Below, piece by piece: positions 12,501-21,510 of a stretch of 64,000 nucleotides of DNA. The stretch comes from Chrysoporthe austroafricana (lineage: Eukaryota > Ascomycota > Sordariomycetes > Diaporthales > Cryphonectriaceae). Each line of letters opens with the position of its first letter. Position 1 is the stretch's first letter. The notes under the pieces are model-generated. The model saw nothing but the letters and a program-made list of their open reading frames with translations. It was not told where the DNA came from and searched no databases. Made by a program: the position numbers and the translations under genes. The stretch is from the NCBI GenBank assembly GCA_001051155.2, contig JYIP02000004.1, forward strand, positions 621,576 to 685,575. The letters are read 5' to 3'.

Positions 12501-15500
12501 TCTTGGACATCGTGGAGGAGCAGACTAAGCTGAAGAGCACGAAGACGTCAAAGGAGGCAGGCAAACAAACCAATAGAACCAACACGAATAGCACCCAAGG
12601 AGAGAAGGACGACATCCAGGATCGGATCGATAAATTCCTCCAAGACGGACGGAAGTTTGTCAACGCTGATGACGATGCTAAGAGCCCAGGCGACGTACCC
12701 AACGTTTCCATGGAGGATCTGACTGGTGGCATTGCTGAAGGCTTCACCCCGCAGAAGAGCTACCACGTCCGACTTATCGCGCCTCAGATCCAGCTTCAAA
12801 GCGACAAGAACAAGAACAATGTCGTCATGATCACTAGCAAGGGCATGGAATTGAAGGTCGTTGAGGTCTCCGACAAAGAGAGAATATCTGACTCTGTCAG
12901 CGGACTTGTCCAACGTCGGTTTCTGGTCAACATGGACAGCACCCAATTCTTCGTCACACATCAGAAGTGGTTCTCCACCCAGCTCCTCTCGATGTACTCT
13001 AGTAGTACGTATGGTACACCGAGCGGCTCATCATGGCCCCCTTGGGTTCCCATGGAAGTCATGTCCGACTACGAGACAGATCCGGTCGGCTTCAAACGTG
13101 TCGTTCAGAAGACTTCCGCCATGCTCCGTTACGACAAATACAACACTCTCCGTCTCAAGTACAATGACGATGTGAACACAGGAGATGCAGCGGACGACGC
13201 GTCTGACGTCGTTGTCGCGGAGAACCGCATGGACAACCTCACGGTCGAGTTCCCGCAGGCGCGGGCAATCTGCAACTCATCACAATACTACGCCATATAT
13301 GTCATCGTGCTCGACTTGCTCATGTACAGCGAGCCCTTGGAGAAGACACGTAGCGAGCGTCTAGAGAAGATCATGCTTGCTTCTGACTTCAGCGACCTAA
13401 GGGGTACGCCTGAAATGGTCATCAAACTGCAAGAGCGGATCCGACAGCTGGAAGACATCAAATCACACTTCCAGATCCACTCCAAGTACCTGGACAAGCA
13501 AGGATGGCAAGACAGACTGCTAGTCGAGAGAGACCTGGCCGCATGTGAGGATGAGCTCTTCTTCATGATGAAGGCCATCACCACATCGCAGCGGAAATAC
13601 GACTCGACACAGGGCAATGCCTTACTTAAATGGTGCATCTCGGTCAAGGACATCGTGTGGCACCTGGTGCGTGATGCTAACGAGCCACTCTGCGAGTTCC
13701 AGCTGAAAGACGTTGAGTATGACCGGACTGACAATTCTGACGGGTCTCACAATAACCTGATCCGCGTTGGCAAGGTTCTTGGTTTGAATCTGCTTAATGA
13801 TGCTCTCTATCCTGAGATGGTGGCGCCATTCCTCGAGGACTCGCGTTCTGCGACTCTCCTCGAGAGCCAACCGATGGTCACTGTATACTGGTACATGCTC
13901 GAGGCCGTCGCCGGTATCCCGGTCATGGACCACTTCGAGGTCAATCTCTTTCCACTCAAGATTCAGCTAGAGCGAGACATCGGCAAGAAGCTCTTCGAGT
14001 ACGTCTTCCCGGGTATGGAAGGAGACAAGTTCTCGGCCAGTGGCGATCCGCCGCTAATGTCCAAGCAAAACATGCCTGATGGCGAAAGTATGGCGGAGGA
14101 TGATTTGCTGCAAGAACCTCCACGGCCTGCCACGGCTATATCGGAGAGGGACAGGCTCGACGCTGCACAATTCGAGACCCGAGCTGGGTCACTCGAGCTG
14201 CGGCTGCGTCCGACGCTCACCTCCGACTCCAAGATGAGCCCGACTAGGAATAGGGCGCCCAGTGTCAACTCTACGGAGAAACCATCAACTTTCGGGTTCT
14301 TCCGCTCAAGCAAGCCAGGCCTGTCCAAGAAGAAGTCTTGGGACTCACTGCGTCCTGGCGCCAACCGGACAAACACGGGCTTCTCGTCCAAGAATGAGAC
14401 TAGTTCGATGAGTTCCGATACCACCAAGAAGTCTCGCTTCACCCTTCGCAGGTCAGACAACAAGACTGAGGAGCCTTCGGACGACCTGACCGAGATGATC
14501 TCGCGCGCGTCCAACTATATGACCTTCTCTCATATCAAGCTGCCTTCCGTCGTGCTCTGTCTCAGCTACAAAGGCAAAGGCGACCGCAACATCGAGGACG
14601 TCCATGACTTTGTCTTCCGCCTGCCGACCATTGAGTATCATAACAAGATGTGGTCAAATCTTGATCTCGCCCTGGCCTTCAAGAGTCGTGTCATCAAGGC
14701 CCTCATCAGTCACACGGGCGCCATTATCGGCAACAAGTTCAGGCATCGGCCAAACGTCGCGCAGCAATCCAAACTCCGCGAGCTCGCCAGCAGCTCTGTC
14801 ATCATCGCCACACCGAGCATTAGCGATAGCCAGAATGGCAGCGGGGACGACTCATCTAGCCTGTTCGGGCATGACTTCTCGCGGTCGCCCCCGCGTTCGA
14901 TCCAGGGGTCCGGCTCGTCCATCCAGATCCCGCGCAGCAACAGTCGCAGCTCTAGTATCGCATCGAGCGGCAAGTCTATGCGCAGCGGGCACCTGCAGGT
15001 CAACACGAATTCCACCATCACCCCGGCTTCCAGCGGAGCGAATCCTCAGCACGCCTTCACAAACCCCCAAAGCGGACCCGTCGTGCCCAGCTTTCAGATG
15101 ATGCCACCTACACCCAAAGAGCGGTCTCCCTCGGACGCTAGCAACAACAAGCACTCGGGCTTTGGCATCTCCATGCTCCGTCCCTCCTCCAGCAGCAGCA
15201 TGCGCTCGTTTAACAGCTCGAGCTTCGGCACGAACCAGCGGCGGGGGAGCAACATGAGCACGGCTTACAGTGCCGCCAGCGGCGGATCACCCGAGCAGGT
15301 TGTCACCCGCGCGCGTACGATGCTCGGCGGGCTCAAGGAGAGGACCGAGAGCGGTGGCAAGGATGCAGGTGGCTTCTTCAAGGAGAAGTTCACAGCGCTG
15401 GCGAGCAAGCTGAACAATAACAAGGACGGTAACGGCAACACCAGAAACGAGATTGAAGGGTTGCCGCCCCCAAGACCACTGACGGCCCAGTCTGTGGGCG

Positions 15501-15631
15501 AGGATAAGCGTCGTCCGTCGTCACGGTGGTCGTCAAAGAGCGCTGATGTCATTGACGAAGACGACGAAGGCAATGGGACTGCTGGGGAGGAAAAGAACGG
15601 ATCGACCATGGGCCTCAACATTCAGGCCTGA
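6506..15631 (+). CDS. FMP27: Fmp27/Hobbit-family bridge-like lipid transfer protein
   Basis: A single uninterrupted ORF of 3041 residues. Residues about 6-31 form an N-terminal membrane anchor (PSFIFGVLVVLYLSS). The long body contains the family landmarks GFWDK (residues 1393-1397), which names the Fmp27 GFWDK unit, and WPPW (2177-2180), which names the WPPW unit. The C-terminal 550 residues are Ser-rich and disordered, with basic patches. The family (yeast Fmp27/Ypr117w, fly Hobbit, human KIAA0100/BLTP2) consists of repeating beta-groove proteins that form a hydrophobic channel and move phospholipid at ER-plasma membrane contacts. That role is taken from the family; the sequence shows only the anchor, motifs and length, which fit. 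The first ATG (GACATGG context) directly precedes the anchor. There is no intron, although most other genes in the window are split. Confidence 0.95.
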   Translation: MALLNPSFIFGVLVVLYLSSFVLFAIIRVLTGLSIQRIGYFSLRRLAYVPKDGIKIEIRGLGLNIHRPTFAQPTWLSIVVSELVVTADIRELEASKAGGAAALDPDEPALFHKEQDSKSSLNPPKTPTARRLTSTQNRSETWKQLTRTKERIKKLHRNVNWLRMVDVVATNSTVNIVDVGNVQFGSVTVAVDTRRKMVDRARFFWASRSRKEYGKSQAEWIMTVRSVLFTPLGAESLEVLDNLTLNVHGFLYENLDGLREASVALKLGRVHVPLDEILDSAKRVRESKVEAISTPLPQAPMDEYVDKVIQELDQPGSTDEELMQTVSDSKEFVSSILRGIKEVQFAVSFVALTKKIEAVKTAGPPVILNASMKEVGIDLHRLDPKSPAHRMYFPSKDLAHEALLAALSISVGLDDGQGSPQRLMYVPMATTTVRTTLPSKTVEISGASNPEQRNANILFANSVVTSPSVDLDPKHLPMLLAMMRPKPKRGRSQAPRERHSLISRLLPKANIKFSMHEPVLRIALPPVNKDAEPDDFDLIISSISSISLDAESFHSTVEELHYSLASNLRVQSHNLYYQTSGGERFDLVETESFDLKINLSASPDVQVLATGNLQTFSIRLVRPEITDGLQQIIRQLRLRVEPDKRGYSKSQKESNFLRSMPPWLLHFKLQSSDFSAEVAGVDEEISDESRGMSLSLESWTAEYRAQRLDGLPRRGARKRASSRVSVSLDPEIIKNLPVSPKKKHQTPGDGRRIAFHVRGLEAFVVESADRWEVDPFVRMPRFEVAFSTTTDNQGPVFHIHSHVKTLLVQYSLYRHYAIGVAVSVIRKAFKFGSGDAASPNIPSRPMTPKHQSSGSQYLSPPMPDNPFQEPEDTRSGTELVALDFKAAFVQIKADMPADPPMMLHIHGLEAGRHRWSTPFFYTKLIRLYSEPPRMRGVWAKIITIKHGRLDYRESRRKMATGGYQDEKMFDIVTEAIRGAVPHEFVISKVSDNVTNVIKAVEQLHHRFKTGTNEYILDKGPVEPKNVPKVSFRTKALLFELEDGAFEWKLGMIYRAGRIEQMQRQAREEAFRVKVKKIHEEARSQTSVRARSTGPRARSSHSGTSWGRSQSADGRRPRSSSASRERDRAPRYDPDNGYEITGHTLVSIADARAKLNALNSRSWKTRIDRFYAMARNGMKDIRSTFWGTGHVPDDFDEGEEILEVPERPALMSALIHDLHFTIDKPSFPMKQLPDFLHKVGKGMPRDMKYSLLIPMNVQINMGEARVSLRDYPLPLLHVPSLKSGQSSRLPAMSFKTDFVIAEEFRGIESTRAIRVDVIPARKTESEGGKDHGFAIDVRRTIGPIKSYSDMSVDINTSLPTRITWGPSYQPAIQDMMMVIESFTKPQLDPSERVGFWDKIRLNFHSRVRIAWKGDGDVHFCLKGTRDPYQVIGNGAGFLMCWRNDVRWNIHTDDDPKRFMTVDSGEYVLAIPDFSHYARDTARRQDDNDSVLSEDSTKSGAAFKKVVMKLSGNVQWMAGLVFEQAIENGKRRFDFRPHYEVNLKSPNYAKAEENGLPYDAFRGFRSQYIHLSIAVRAPVDRDWVSSDVEASRSYNTVHLTPRFFTHFFAWWSLFGGTMSLPVRQGALWPGREKSSKKFGRHLATIKYNLLLAPLFLSHIYKHKDVEDYDENAVSATGVKVRFDSFKLDLHQRREEFNTSDKGRKTQSRTTGMKIHAAQLDLAAADIRAVSASIKGTTTEAIMRNNLGSLITQQEDDGTDLSKFDIPDNDLSWIDMDDFVELDWILPSEPNPDTKILPLAFCPRLTYFRQTDIGGVIAGDPGRTSPFGQEPTHVCIMSQDDDPRRVQAQLVQQRLDQLDVQMQNHTRKIGDAELNFIREGDQDPETRSTLDALLMHSSVLHDKKDFLESMLDQMTSSPVRSNDSSSSSGSGKSDTSIGTGDQSISLPTSAEFASDYLNRFVVHNLQLKWNNLLRNIILRYIHQVSQRRGFIYYLSRPAVKFILDIVEEQTKLKSTKTSKEAGKQTNRTNTNSTQGEKDDIQDRIDKFLQDGRKFVNADDDAKSPGDVPNVSMEDLTGGIAEGFTPQKSYHVRLIAPQIQLQSDKNKNNVVMITSKGMELKVVEVSDKERISDSVSGLVQRRFLVNMDSTQFFVTHQKWFSTQLLSMYSSSTYGTPSGSSWPPWVPMEVMSDYETDPVGFKRVVQKTSAMLRYDKYNTLRLKYNDDVNTGDAADDASDVVVAENRMDNLTVEFPQARAICNSSQYYAIYVIVLDLLMYSEPLEKTRSERLEKIMLASDFSDLRGTPEMVIKLQERIRQLEDIKSHFQIHSKYLDKQGWQDRLLVERDLAACEDELFFMMKAITTSQRKYDSTQGNALLKWCISVKDIVWHLVRDANEPLCEFQLKDVEYDRTDNSDGSHNNLIRVGKVLGLNLLNDALYPEMVAPFLEDSRSATLLESQPMVTVYWYMLEAVAGIPVMDHFEVNLFPLKIQLERDIGKKLFEYVFPGMEGDKFSASGDPPLMSKQNMPDGESMAEDDLLQEPPRPATAISERDRLDAAQFETRAGSLELRLRPTLTSDSKMSPTRNRAPSVNSTEKPSTFGFFRSSKPGLSKKKSWDSLRPGANRTNTGFSSKNETSSMSSDTTKKSRFTLRRSDNKTEEPSDDLTEMISRASNYMTFSHIKLPSVVLCLSYKGKGDRNIEDVHDFVFRLPTIEYHNKMWSNLDLALAFKSRVIKALISHTGAIIGNKFRHRPNVAQQSKLRELASSSVIIATPSISDSQNGSGDDSSSLFGHDFSRSPPRSIQGSGSSIQIPRSNSRSSSIASSGKSMRSGHLQVNTNSTITPASSGANPQHAFTNPQSGPVVPSFQMMPPTPKERSPSDASNNKHSGFGISMLRPSSSSSMRSFNSSSFGTNQRRGSNMSTAYSAASGGSPEQVVTRARTMLGGLKERTESGGKDAGGFFKEKFTALASKLNNNKDGNGNTRNEIEGLPPPRPLTAQSVGEDKRRPSSRWSSKSADVIDEDDEGNGTAGEEKNGSTMGLNIQA

Positions 15632-16541
15632 ACGTGACCTTGAGACGATATTGCTTCTGCTGTATATATATATTCATGCATTGGGAGGCCGGAGCCGTGA
15701 TTTTCAATGGGTCAGGAGATCTGGGTACACATACACAGCACAAGGTGTTGGTGTGGCATGGCAAGGTGGCATGGAGTTGGACCTGACATGTTCACTGCAA
15801 CGGTCTTTTGATTGGGAGGCACATGTTTGTTATAGAACGACGACTCACCTCGAACAAGGAGTGTGTTTCATGCAGTACGAGAAAGGGGTCAAGCCGCTCA
15901 CAGTCGCTCGTGGCACGACGAGATGAGAGAGTTGGGAAGGGGGGAAGGGAAGGCGGACATAGGGCGTGAAGGGGCACAACATATTATTACATGCAAACTT
16001 AGGCGTCAGAAAATTCGAAGTCTTTCTCATCATCTTACCTATTTTGTCTAAATTGCCCAGCTGTTTGATCTCCTCTATCTAGCGGCTGCCTCTCACTGCC
16101 ACCGCAAGGTATTCATTAGCCCTGGCTGGCTGGCTGACTCTTTCTCCTCGCCGAGACGGAAATCCAGGGAACCACAACTCAGACACAGCCGCATCGGGCC
16201 GAAGTAGTTCACCGCATCTTGCCAGTGGTGATGACGATGATTGACATATATATGTATGTATGACGTCCAGCAACCATAGCACATTCACGTACGCACGGCG
16301 ACAGGCCATGTACCGGGTGCCGGATCGATCGTGCGCGACGAAGGTGTGGTATCCCAGAGTGACGCGCAGCAGCCAGGCGAGTACCTTGGGGTCCGGCAAC
16401 CACCCGCTCGATGAAATGGCGTACATATCTGGGCACTCGTCCTGTACCGCTGCTATACTCCTTGCCCACCACCACCTACTCGTTCACAGAAGCGGCTGAT
16501 CGCATCCACCTGAGGATTTGATTTGAAAATGTTAAGTTCAT
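15632..16541. other. 3' flank of FMP27, no supported gene
   Basis: Contains short TA/TATG tracts (about 15664-15673 and 16246-16262). A minus-strand open segment at 16426-16079 has a protein-like stretch (LGYHTFVAHDRSGTRYMA) but no recognisable family or splice context. It may belong to the doubtful relic immediately to the right. Confidence 0.35.
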
Positions 16542-17836
16542 TCATCTCCAACCTGGGCAAAGAAATACATATATATGTATATACAGGTTCCGCCCTTGTT
16601 TCGATCCTCTTGCTGAACCGAATGCAATCCGTCCCACGCCATGCTGATGAAAATGCTTCACATCATATAAATCCCCTTCAAAAACGCCAAACAATGGTGT
16701 GGCCGCTTGTTCAAAGCCCAGGGATTCACCTCTGGAGTCCAATATGTCGAGAAAATCGCTCAAATCCAAATAAAATCCCAAATCAACAGGCTGGGGTAAC
16801 CGTTTCGCGTGAGCGACATCCCTCTCTGTCCAGCTCCCGCCGTATTCTTTATTCGCCCAGTGGAGAGTCAGATAGATCGTAATAGAGCCGTCAGATCGAG
16901 GAAAAATTTCCAGATAGAAGGTGCCGCTACGCCGTGATCCCCATCTAGTCCTCAAGTGAGTGTGATGTCGCTGCGTTCGGGGTGGTCCGGAATCTCAATC
17001 TCGAGGTTGAGGCACAACTCATTCGGATCCTACCAACACGATTCGGTCGGTCCATAGCCAATGCCACTCGTTGTGGCTGCTCCCTTCTTTGATTGACGTG
17101 GTTGTGATGTAACTGTGGCAAGTCCAACACGCAGTGAGCAGGGTTCTGCAAGTATTCCCGGTGCTGGTGCTGGTTCCACTCTGCCGCCAGGCTATTCTGA
17201 CTCTCAAACTTTATCCTTCGTCGATCGTAAGCGATATCGAGAGTTCGTATAGGACCCGAATCCGGAAACCATAAAGAGGCGGATCTTCGAGGCCAGGACC
17301 GGACGACCAACTCGACACAAAAAAAAATTTGCGTGCCATCGGCACCGGTACGGTGAGCGAATGGCGAGATGTCGAAAGAGCCAGAAACCCGATATCTCCA
17401 CCCACTTGCATGGGATCGGATCTAGCGGGGGTGAACCGTGGACCGTGGGGCGTGAATCCCCACGCAAGTTTGCGACCCTTGCATCACATGCATGATGATG
17501 TGTTGACACGAGTCAAATCCCACGCCCAAGCTCCGGAGCATATCGCGATATCGGCTGTCCAGGCATCATCAGGCAGAATCAGGCGCTTGACATTGGCAGA
17601 AAAATCTTGCCTCGTCCGAATGATTGAGGTGCTGCACCAGGATCGATAAGCCGCTCGTAGAACGGTGCGATGCGGCGGTGAAAGCCAGAGACCAGATCAC
17701 GACGAAAGATAGGAAGGGCTTCCATCCTGATCCAAATCTGTGCTAGGTCAACTCTTAAGCCCCAGGTTGAGGTTGTGTGACGCTGCACTGGTGCTTTTGT
17801 CTTGCCGTTGTCGCTCAATACGTGACCGGGACCCAT
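16542..17836 (-). other. Possible uncharacterised gene or relic
   Basis: Several minus-strand segments read like protein but sit in different frames: 17836-17579 (QIWIRMEALPIFRRDLVSGF), 17310-16945 (RRIKFESQNSLAAEWNQ), a short piece near 17030-16960 (LNLEIEIPDHPERSDITLT), and 16955-16542 (FYLEIFPRSDGSITIYLTLH, then FGVFEGDLYDVKHF). I could not join them with convincing splice sites. Either this is a multi-exon gene I failed to splice, or a frameshifted relic. The right end overlaps the 3' end of the next minus-strand gene by 22 bp. No family is recognised. Confidence 0.25.
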
Positions 17837-19410
17837 CGAGCGGGCACGCCATCAGCGCCTATCTCGTATGCCTTCACGCTCGCTTTTCTCGGAGGGAGTG
17901 CCCATCGGGCTCGGCCGGGGCGTTGCTCGTCCAGCTTGCCATTCTTGCGCATGGCCATCTCCATGACGGCCACCCGGATGAAGTCCGAGTTCTCCCGCAT
18001 CTCACGTTGACGTGGGCCAGGCGGAAACGAGAATACAGCCTCCTTGCCTCGGGCTGACTGCTCTCCAGAAGAGCGAGACGCGCGGGTGCCTGGTGGTGCG
18101 CTTCGTGATCGGTGCACCTTGTAGGTCTGCATCTGGATGGAGGCTGTAAAAGGACCGCGGGAATTCGTCGTCGAGGTTCCTTGCCACTCCAGCCGGGCTG
18201 TCTGCGTCGGGTTGAGGTACCTGCGAACGGCAGCCGAGGGCTCTTCTTCCAGCGTAGGCGGCATACGCTCGTCGGTGAAAGGCACGTTAGGCTCTAGAGT
18301 CAGGATCGACCGCGTCAGGAAATCCTCGGGCGGGATCGACGGCATGTTCATGGACGAGAAGGATCGCGCAGCATTCCGTAGTGCGCGTAGACTGGCGGTC
18401 AAGTTTGACTTGAACGCCGACCGGAACGGTCCAAACATTCTCGTCCCTTCCTTCTTTCCCTCGCTCTCTGTTGAGGAGTCAAAAACCGTGATGTCCAACT
18501 CCTCCGTCTCCGAATCGCATCTGTAGAGGGGATGGCCCTCGTCCTGGCCAGGAGGCGAGGACACGGGAGTAAGCGAACTCCTCATCGGCCGCACTCTCCG
18601 AGGCTTAGAAGCGCTATGGGGGCTCTCGACAGAGGAAAATGTTTCTGTCGAGAACGAGTCGGCTAACGAAGGGACAGACTCGCAGGACACGGTCCGCGTG
18701 GACATGGGCGACATAAAGGGGTCCTCTCCAGCGGACAGGAAGTCATCGCCCAGATCCTCAGGTGGGCTCAGTAGGACATCCAGAGGCCCCTTGATGAAGT
18801 TGAGGCTCAGTTCCTTCTCCGACTCCTCGCTCTGCAGGAAAGACTCGACGGTCATGCGCTTGTCCGGCTCTCGACTTGGCCGGTGTCGCGAGCTTCGTCT
18901 CGGAGTGGGTATGGTCGTAACGGCTAGCAACGCGGCGACTGATGGCGGGATCGAATCTGGCGAGTGGCCATCTCTCCACCGCGGCGAACTTGAGCGCTGC
19001 CTGCGTTCGCCATGATGTCGGTGGTGGGCGCGGTGTAACGGAGCATGTGCGACGTTCTTCTTGGATTTTGTAGGTATCTGCAGAGGGCTTGTTGGGGTCG
19101 TCGGTCGTGCGTCGCCCGGGAGAGAGCTCGGCGGGCTCGGTAGTGGTGTGTCGTCAGCTGCTCTGACAGGTTGGCGGGTATTCACAGCCATCTTGGCGGT
19201 AGTGACGCCTGCATTGGTGAGATTACTCCGGAAAAGCTGGGACGCCTCGCGGCCATATCTCCCCCAGACCGAGGTCGTGGAAGTCGTGGGAGACAGCGGT
19301 GGTGAAGCGAGGGGCGAGGACGACAAGGACGACGTGGGGGAGGAAGCGGAGGGAGAAGAGCGACGGTTCTGGTCCTGCCGGGAGACCAGAAAAGACCTGG
19401 GGGATATCAT
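17815..19410 (-). CDS. Conserved disordered fungal protein, unknown function
   Basis: A single-exon ORF of 531 residues starting MISPRSFLVSRQDQ. The N-terminal 150 residues are rich in Ser, Pro and Thr and disordered. A conserved-looking helix PPSVAALLAVTTIP lies near residue 155-168, followed by an acidic/Ser segment with phosphosite-like SPP and SEESEKE motifs. The C-terminal block RENSDFIRVAVMEMAMRKNG and GRARWALPPRK (about 460-515) looks like the most constrained part. There is no membrane segment, signal peptide or enzymatic motif. I recognise the architecture as a widespread uncharacterised ascomycete protein but cannot name it. The very long upstream spacer (4.2 kb) may hold extended regulatory sequence. 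Confidence 0.75.
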   Translation of the reverse strand: MISPRSFLVSRQDQNRRSSPSASSPTSSLSSSPLASPPLSPTTSTTSVWGRYGREASQLFRSNLTNAGVTTAKMAVNTRQPVRAADDTPLPSPPSSLPGDARPTTPTSPLQIPTKSKKNVAHAPLHRAHHRHHGERRQRSSSPRWRDGHSPDSIPPSVAALLAVTTIPTPRRSSRHRPSREPDKRMTVESFLQSEESEKELSLNFIKGPLDVLLSPPEDLGDDFLSAGEDPFMSPMSTRTVSCESVPSLADSFSTETFSSVESPHSASKPRRVRPMRSSLTPVSSPPGQDEGHPLYRCDSETEELDITVFDSSTESEGKKEGTRMFGPFRSAFKSNLTASLRALRNAARSFSSMNMPSIPPEDFLTRSILTLEPNVPFTDERMPPTLEEEPSAAVRRYLNPTQTARLEWQGTSTTNSRGPFTASIQMQTYKVHRSRSAPPGTRASRSSGEQSARGKEAVFSFPPGPRQREMRENSDFIRVAVMEMAMRKNGKLDEQRPGRARWALPPRKASVKAYEIGADGVPARWVPVTY

Positions 19411-21485
19411 GGTGAGCGGGTCAGGGCCAGTTTAGGCCGCACGACTGATAAGGCTCGGCCGCAGCAGAGAGAGACACAGGCTTGGCACGCTGGTTTTCGA
19501 CCGGATGTAACGGTGGACATGACCGGCTGGCCGCTCGTGGTCAAGTGCTAGGCGGAGGGTCCCGGGGTGGACCTGCGCCGGCGTGCGTGGTGGTGGCGGC
19601 TTCCTAGCGAGGCCGCAAGCAGTGGTGTAAGCAGTGGAGCCGAGGAAAAGTCGTGGCCAACTGCGAGACGCGGGATTACCCAACGGACCGGGAAGGATGA
19701 GTTATGACGATGCCCGTGTCGGCCTATGGCAGTGCGCGCGCAGCAGGATGCAGGAGGCCGATGGCAAGGTGTCGAGCTGGCAGGGCAGGGCAGGGCAGGG
19801 CTGGACCTAGACCTGGAGCCTGGACCCTCGGCTGCTGGTGCTGGATGATGCGTCCCGGCTGGGGATGGAAGGTTCAGGGTCCTGTTGCGTGTACGTAACA
19901 GTACGTAAGAGGAACGACTTGTCCGTAGGCTGGCGCCGTGGAAGAAAGGGCAGACGAGAGGGTCGGTAATTGGCCAGATGGGTCGAGCCGTGCTTCCAGA
20001 AGTCGACTTGCTTTGTCGGTCGCAGGGGGGTGGCAGCCGGATCGGATGGTCAAACGTTGAGGAGCCCTAAAGGCGAAGGCCGAAGAGAAATTACTTGATA
20101 TAAATCGAGCCAAGGACACCGTCGACTCTGCCTCTGCCTCGCCGGATTCCTTGCACTGTGAGAGGTTCGCAGGGTCATCCAGGCTGCGAGCGACACGAGA
20201 CGGCCCAGCAGCACTCCAGCGGCGCCTCCAAGCTCCTTTCTGTCGTGTGTGGTCGCGTGCCTCGAGCTCTTCCCGCCTTGATGTCCACCTGATTGATCCC
20301 GGACCAGATCCAGGCCCGAGGTCTGACTGGGCCAACTTCGCCTCACAGCCACGGCCTTCGATCAGGCAGCCCAGAGTGTCGGTTCCTGGCCTGCGGATCC
20401 GTGTTGCCCTCGGCGGGGGTCGGCGGGATGACCAACTAGAGTCGTCACAACGCGGACAGTACCCAAGTGCTGACGACGATGGGTCACGGGCGGAGTCGAG
20501 GCGACGAAGAGGAGAGGTTCAGGCGGAGGCCGTGAAGGGTGATGGCCGGTGATGACGAAAGGGAGGCAGCTGCGATAAGAGGGAGGGAAGAGGACGGGCG
20601 CCTGGGCGTGGTGTGAGAGATAGACAGACAGACAGACAGGTTTCAAAGGGGCCCTCAAGGGATGGGATCGGATGGGACGGGGACGGGGCATGTCATTGAT
20701 AGCAGCTTGGAGCCCCAGCAGGCTGATTGCCCTGCCAGCCCGTCCAGCGCCTCGTCTCTTGTCTCGTCTACTCTCCCGTCGGGACGGCGCACTGATAGGG
20801 AAGCTGGGCCACTCTCTGACGCCTTCCTCTCAGCCGTACTCAGCACGCATAAGAGGTACGCGGCGTGGTACCTCTTACTGGGCGCCTGACCTGACCAGAT
20901 CTGGGGGCCTCGCATGGTGAGACACAGGTACCGCAGCAGGTACATGCTTGGTATTGTGTCACTGCCGCCCACGCCCGCCCCACGCCTTCCCAACGCCGTG
21001 CGCCTCCTGCCGGACGTCACTACGTACTTCTGCTGATAAGGGAAGGAAGGAAGCAATCAGGGACGGGGGATTCCAGGGGAGTTCCGTGACTTCCGGGGTA
21101 GAGGGCGCAACCCCCCCGTTGCCCCCTGTCCCCTGCCACTGCCCATGCTGCCCTGCTGCACTGTCTACCTGCCACTAGCCGGGACGATGCATGCCCTGAC
21201 CCTGTCCTCCTGCCCTTCCTGATAGGGACATGATTCAATGCTTCCTGCCTGACTCTGGACTGCTGCGCTAGTAAGAGCGCACTTGGACACACGACACCTT
21301 CTCTCTCTACTAAGTAAGGATATGTCATAGTACGTACTGTACCTTCTACTGCGTATCTGGTGTGGTAAGCAGGAAGGCCACACGTGATCACTGTCCGTCC
21401 GCCCAGCGTGTCCTTACTCAGTCCTTAAACTTACTATGTACATGTTTTGTATGGGATGGACACCAAACACGCGTATCCACGGCCC

Positions 21486-21510
21486 TTTTTACTTTTTACT
21501 TTTTACTTTT
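21486..21510 (+). repeat. TTTTTAC heptamer repeat (3.6 copies)
   Basis: Three perfect copies of TTTTTAC followed by TTTT, just upstream of the pyrimidine-rich tract. Confidence 0.9.
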
